Positions 61,251-64,000 of a stretch of 64,000 bases of DNA are shown here, piece after piece. The translations under genes were made by a program, and so were the position numbers. The notes under the pieces were generated by a model. It was not told the origin of the DNA. It saw nothing but the letters and a program-made list of their open reading frames with translations, and did no database searches. This DNA comes from Mesorhizobium sp. LSJC280B00 (GTDB taxonomy: Bacteria; Pseudomonadota; Alphaproteobacteria; Rhizobiales; Rhizobiaceae), in the NCBI RefSeq assembly GCF_000502835.1, contig NZ_AYVL01000003.1, forward strand, positions 165,116 to 229,115, in the 5' to 3' direction. Position 1 is the first letter of the stretch, and each line of letters begins with the position of its first letter.

Positions 61251-62474
61251 ATGCAGACCACGGCGCGCCCGCGTCTTCGTCGCGCTTCCGCTTTCGCGCT
61301 GTTTGCCTTGTCGGCAGCCTTTCTTGCAGCATGTGCCGGGCCGCAGCAAAAGGCGATGGTCAACAAGAAACCTCGCTCCAAGGAATATTTTTCTGAAGCC
61401 GAATACGGCGTGAAAGCCAGCCCGCGCGTCATGTTCAAGACGTCTCGCGGACGCGACCAGCTCGGCAAGCCCTATCAGGTGCGCGGCAAGTGGTATTATC
61501 CGAAGGAAGACAAACGTTACGCCAAGGTTGGCCTCGCATCCTGGTACGGTGAGGCCTTCCACGGCCGGTTGACCGCCAACGGCGAAGTCTACGACATGGC
61601 AGATCTGACGGCGGCGCATCCGACCATGCCGCTGCCGAGCTATGCGCGGGTCACCAACATGAAGACCGGCAGCTCGGTGATCGTGCGCGTCAACGACCGC
61701 GGACCCTATCATGATGGACGCATCATCGATGTGTCGAAGCGCGCTGCTGAAATGCTCGATTATGCCAACATCGGTACGGCCGAGGTGAAGGTCGAGTATG
61801 TCGGCCGTGCGCCGCTCGAAGGCAATGACGGGCAGTATCTTATGGCTTCGTATCGTCCAGGCAACAGGGCGCTGGATCCGTCGGACGGCCTGCCCAGCGG
61901 TGTCATGGTCGCGATGAATGGGCCGTCGCCAAGCCTGCCGGTGAGCGCTGCTGCCGTGCCGTTCCCCGGTCAGCTGACGAATTCCGGGCAGGGATCCGAT
62001 GCAGGGCCTGTCATGGCAGTGCAAGCATCTGCTTTGGGAGACATTGTACTGCCCGATTTCGGCCCGATCGTGCCGGAGCGCCCGGAGATCAACCTGCCGG
62101 CGCAATCGCCGTTCACCGTGGCGTCGCTGTCTTACGCGGACGAGCGCGTGCAACGCGCCTCCAACGCGTTTGCCGAGCTGGATGGCGCCGGCATGTCGCC
62201 CGCCGAAATTCTTCAATCGTGGAAGCGGCAAGCTCCTCCAACCGGGTCGCCCACGGACTATGTCGCGGCGGGTTCGTTCGAGAATGCCGCCGAAGCGGAG
62301 CGTGTGGCGGCCCAGCTTTCCAGCTTCGGCAAGACCGAGATCCAGCGCTCGGAACTTGAAGGCAAGGACTGGTACTCGGTCAACCTCTTTGCCGACGGTC
62401 GTGGCAGCCTGGACGAGATGCTGCAGGCAGCGTGGTCGCATGGTGCGCCGGATGCGCTTGCTGTACGCAACTGA
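61251..62474 (+). CDS. rlpA: RlpA-family septal ring lipoprotein
   Basis: A 407-aa outer-membrane lipoprotein; lipobox LAAC with C28. The double-psi beta-barrel follows (about residues 92-185; VGLASWYGEAFHGRLTANGEVYDM, VRVNDRGPYHDGRIIDVSKRAAEML) with the family glutamate and aspartate, then a low-complexity linker, and a SPOR domain near the C-terminus (VAAGSFENAAEAERVAAQLSSFG). RlpA cleaves denuded peptidoglycan in some species; the SPOR domain would direct it to the division site. The next gene is a DD-carboxypeptidase-like gene. Confidence 0.92.
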   Translation: MQTTARPRLRRASAFALFALSAAFLAACAGPQQKAMVNKKPRSKEYFSEAEYGVKASPRVMFKTSRGRDQLGKPYQVRGKWYYPKEDKRYAKVGLASWYGEAFHGRLTANGEVYDMADLTAAHPTMPLPSYARVTNMKTGSSVIVRVNDRGPYHDGRIIDVSKRAAEMLDYANIGTAEVKVEYVGRAPLEGNDGQYLMASYRPGNRALDPSDGLPSGVMVAMNGPSPSLPVSAAAVPFPGQLTNSGQGSDAGPVMAVQASALGDIVLPDFGPIVPERPEINLPAQSPFTVASLSYADERVQRASNAFAELDGAGMSPAEILQSWKRQAPPTGSPTDYVAAGSFENAAEAERVAAQLSSFGKTEIQRSELEGKDWYSVNLFADGRGSLDEMLQAAWSHGAPDALAVRN

Positions 62475-62575
62475 GCTCGGGGCTGCCTGGTTTTTTCGCG
62501 CGCGATTGATCCGCCAGGCAAAAGCCTGATAGCTTCTGCCAACTTGCAAAAGCGCCGGCTCACTGGTCGAACCTG

Positions 62576-63736
62576 ATGAAATCTTTTCACCCTTTCACCG
62601 GGCTTATGGCGCTCGGCCTGCTGCTGCTCTCGCTTGCGCCGGCCTCAGCACAGCTTTTCGAGACCAAGGCCGCGCAGGCCTTCATGATCGATGCCGAAAC
62701 CGGAACCGTGCTGTTTTCCAAGGACGCCGACAGGTTGATCCCGCCGGCCTCGCTGGCCAAGCTGATGACGATGGAAGTGGTTTTCGACGCCATCAAATCA
62801 GGGCGCATGACGCTCGATGACACCTTCGTGGTGAGCGAGAACGCCTGGCGCAAAGGCGGCGCTCCTTCGGGGACATCGACCATGTTCGCCAAGCTCAAGT
62901 CGACGATCCGGCTGGAAGACCTGATCCAGGGCGTGACCGTGCAGGCGGCCAATGACGGCTGTATCGTCATCGCTGAAGGGATGGCCGGGTCCGAAGCAAA
63001 CTTCGCAGCGCAGATGACCGGGCGTGCCCGCCAGATCGGCTTGCAGAAATCGACTTTCGTCAATTCCACCGGTCTGCCGGCCGATGGGCAGCAAACGAGC
63101 GTTCGCGAACTCGCGCTTCTGGCGCTGCATATCTGGCGCAACTACCCGGATCTCTACCGGTATTACGGCCAGAAGGATTTTACCTGGAACAAGATTTCCC
63201 AGAGGAACCGCAATCCGCTACTGGCCATGGAGATAGGCGCCGACGGGCTCGCGGTCGGTGCCAGCGAGCAATCCGGGTTCGGCATTGTCGGCTCGGTCAG
63301 CCACAACGGCACAAGGGTGATCGCGGCGATGAGCGGCCTGGCAAACGACCGTGAGCGTGCTGAGGAAGCGCGAAAGCTGCTCGACTGGGGCGTTCGCTCC
63401 TTCGAGAAGACTGAAGTATTCGCCAAGGACGAAGTGGTTGGCGAAGCCCAGGTCTTTGGCGGCGCCAAGTCCGGTGTCGCATTAAAGGCAAAAGGACCGG
63501 TGCAGATCTTCCTGCCGATCACCAACCGCGACAAGCTCACCGCCAGGATCGTCTATGACGGACCGGTGGCAGCGCCGGTGGAGGAGGGGCAGCCGGTGGG
63601 TACGCTGCGCGTCTGGATCGGCGATACGCTGAGCCAGGAGACGCCGCTGTTTGCCGCCGAGTCGATCGGTGTCGGTTCGCTGCCGCAGCGCGCGCTCGAT
63701 GCCGCCAAGGAACTGGCCGTCGGCTGGCTGCGTTAG
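62576..63736 (+). CDS. D-alanyl-D-alanine carboxypeptidase-like protein with altered active site
   Basis: A 386-aa exported PBP5-type protein: signal peptide to ASAQL (about residue 25), peptidase domain to about 270 and a C-terminal PBP5_C beta domain ending in an amphipathic helix [11 protein letters not shown]. The SxxK motif S59-L60-A61-K62 is intact. The SxN motif reads A124-A125-N126 and the KTG motif reads A226-V227-G228 (in [16 protein letters not shown]), so two of three catalytic motifs have lost their key residues. It may bind rather than hydrolyse peptidoglycan, or the change may be a lineage variant. Confidence 0.9.
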   Translation: MKSFHPFTGLMALGLLLLSLAPASAQLFETKAAQAFMIDAETGTVLFSKDADRLIPPASLAKLMTMEVVFDAIKSGRMTLDDTFVVSENAWRKGGAPSGTSTMFAKLKSTIRLEDLIQGVTVQAANDGCIVIAEGMAGSEANFAAQMTGRARQIGLQKSTFVNSTGLPADGQQTSVRELALLALHIWRNYPDLYRYYGQKDFTWNKISQRNRNPLLAMEIGADGLAVGASEQSGFGIVGSVSHNGTRVIAAMSGLANDRERAEEARKLLDWGVRSFEKTEVFAKDEVVGEAQVFGGAKSGVALKAKGPVQIFLPITNRDKLTARIVYDGPVAAPVEEGQPVGTLRVWIGDTLSQETPLFAAESIGVGSLPQRALDAAKELAVGWLR

Positions 63737-63800
63737 CACCGTCGCGGTGGACCTTTTTTCCCGCCGGGACTATACGGTCCCCGAAGTATGGACAAAGGCT

Positions 63801-64000
63801 TTGGCGCGCGGATTTTTCATCACTTTTGAAGGCGGCGAAGGAGCAGGCAAGTCGACGCAGATCGAGCGGCTGGCAAAGAAGATGCGCGCCAAGAAATACG
63901 ATGTGCTGGTGACACGTGAGCCGGGTGGCTCGCCGGGCGCGGAGGCGGTCAGGCATGTCCTGCTTTCAGGCGCAGCCGAGCCGTTCGGCCCCAAGATGGA
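63801..64000 (+). CDS. tmk: Thymidylate kinase (partial, N-terminus)
   Basis: Phosphorylates dTMP to dTDP. The first 66 codons are present and the rest is beyond the window. [23 protein letters not shown] contains the P-loop GGEGAGKST, followed by [20 protein letters not shown], where TREPGG is the dTMP-binding motif. I took TTG 63801 as the start; GTG 63747 is in frame and possible. It probably lies downstream of the carboxypeptidase gene in one transcript (64 bp spacer). Confidence 0.9.
   Translation, partial: MARGFFITFEGGEGAGKSTQIERLAKKMRAKKYDVLVTREPGGSPGAEAVRHVLLSGAAEPFGPKM

Noticed and set aside
1..64000. CRISPR arrays, prophage, integrase or transposase genes
   Set aside because: No regularly spaced repeat series and no recognisable recombinase, capsid or transposase protein was found on either strand.

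Overview
The window looks like a stretch of chromosome from a Hyphomicrobiales (Rhizobiales) bacterium, most likely Mesorhizobium. The reasons are high GC with GC-rich third positions, a GTG-started phosphatidylcholine synthase, an IalB-family protein, DUF930, DUF1289, DUF3299 and DUF2059 proteins, a DivJ/PleC-like histidine kinase, and many proteins whose closest remembered relatives are mesorhizobial. This assignment comes from reading the sequence, not from a search. No phage, integrase, transposase, CRISPR array or plasmid function is visible, and two tRNA genes (Val-CAC, Ser-UGA) are present.

Layout. At 1-6.8 kb a minus-strand catabolic operon (DUF1185 protein, alpha/beta-hydrolase fused to a flavin reductase, luciferase-like monooxygenase, aldehyde dehydrogenase, polyamine-type binding protein) is divergent from a GntR regulator with a perfect 14-bp palindrome between them. 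It resembles the Rut pyrimidine pathway in logic and is the best candidate here for an undescribed system. At 7-17.5 kb are housekeeping genes: dusA, an aspartic protease, cobT, a histidine kinase, a nuclease, a GST, a uracil-DNA glycosylase-like protein, an Lrp regulator, AlkD-like repair and an HIBADH-type dehydrogenase. At 17.5-20 kb is a polar amino-acid ABC operon. At 20-25.4 kb are molybdenum cofactor genes (mobB, mobA, moaA) with small secreted proteins and a DMT transporter. At 25.5-30 kb are small enzymes paired with MarR and TetR regulators that have readable operators.

At 30-34.6 kb are a large L,D-transpeptidase, small envelope proteins, a frameshifted secreted gene and a membrane protein gene lying between two 30-bp inverted repeats next to tRNA-Val. 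At 34.7-42 kb are gph, rpiA, a DUF2059 protein, glutathione reductase, mgtE and an SbmA/BacA-like ABC exporter. A 520-bp non-coding stretch with a 23-nt palindrome follows. At 42.5-51.7 kb are secreted and redox proteins (DUF6636, DsbA/FrnE-like, YejA-like, IalB, HspQ, UbiH-like), a DUF2182-DUF1326 pair coupled to pcs, and a quinone oxidoreductase.

At 51.8-56.7 kb is a complete BMP-type (nucleoside/purine) ABC operon closed by a strong terminator. At 56.7-64 kb are rimO, a TerC-family protein, a DUF930 protein, tRNA-Ser, an unusual GNAT-like protein, an RlpA-type lipoprotein, a DD-carboxypeptidase-like protein lacking two of three active-site motifs, and the start of tmk.
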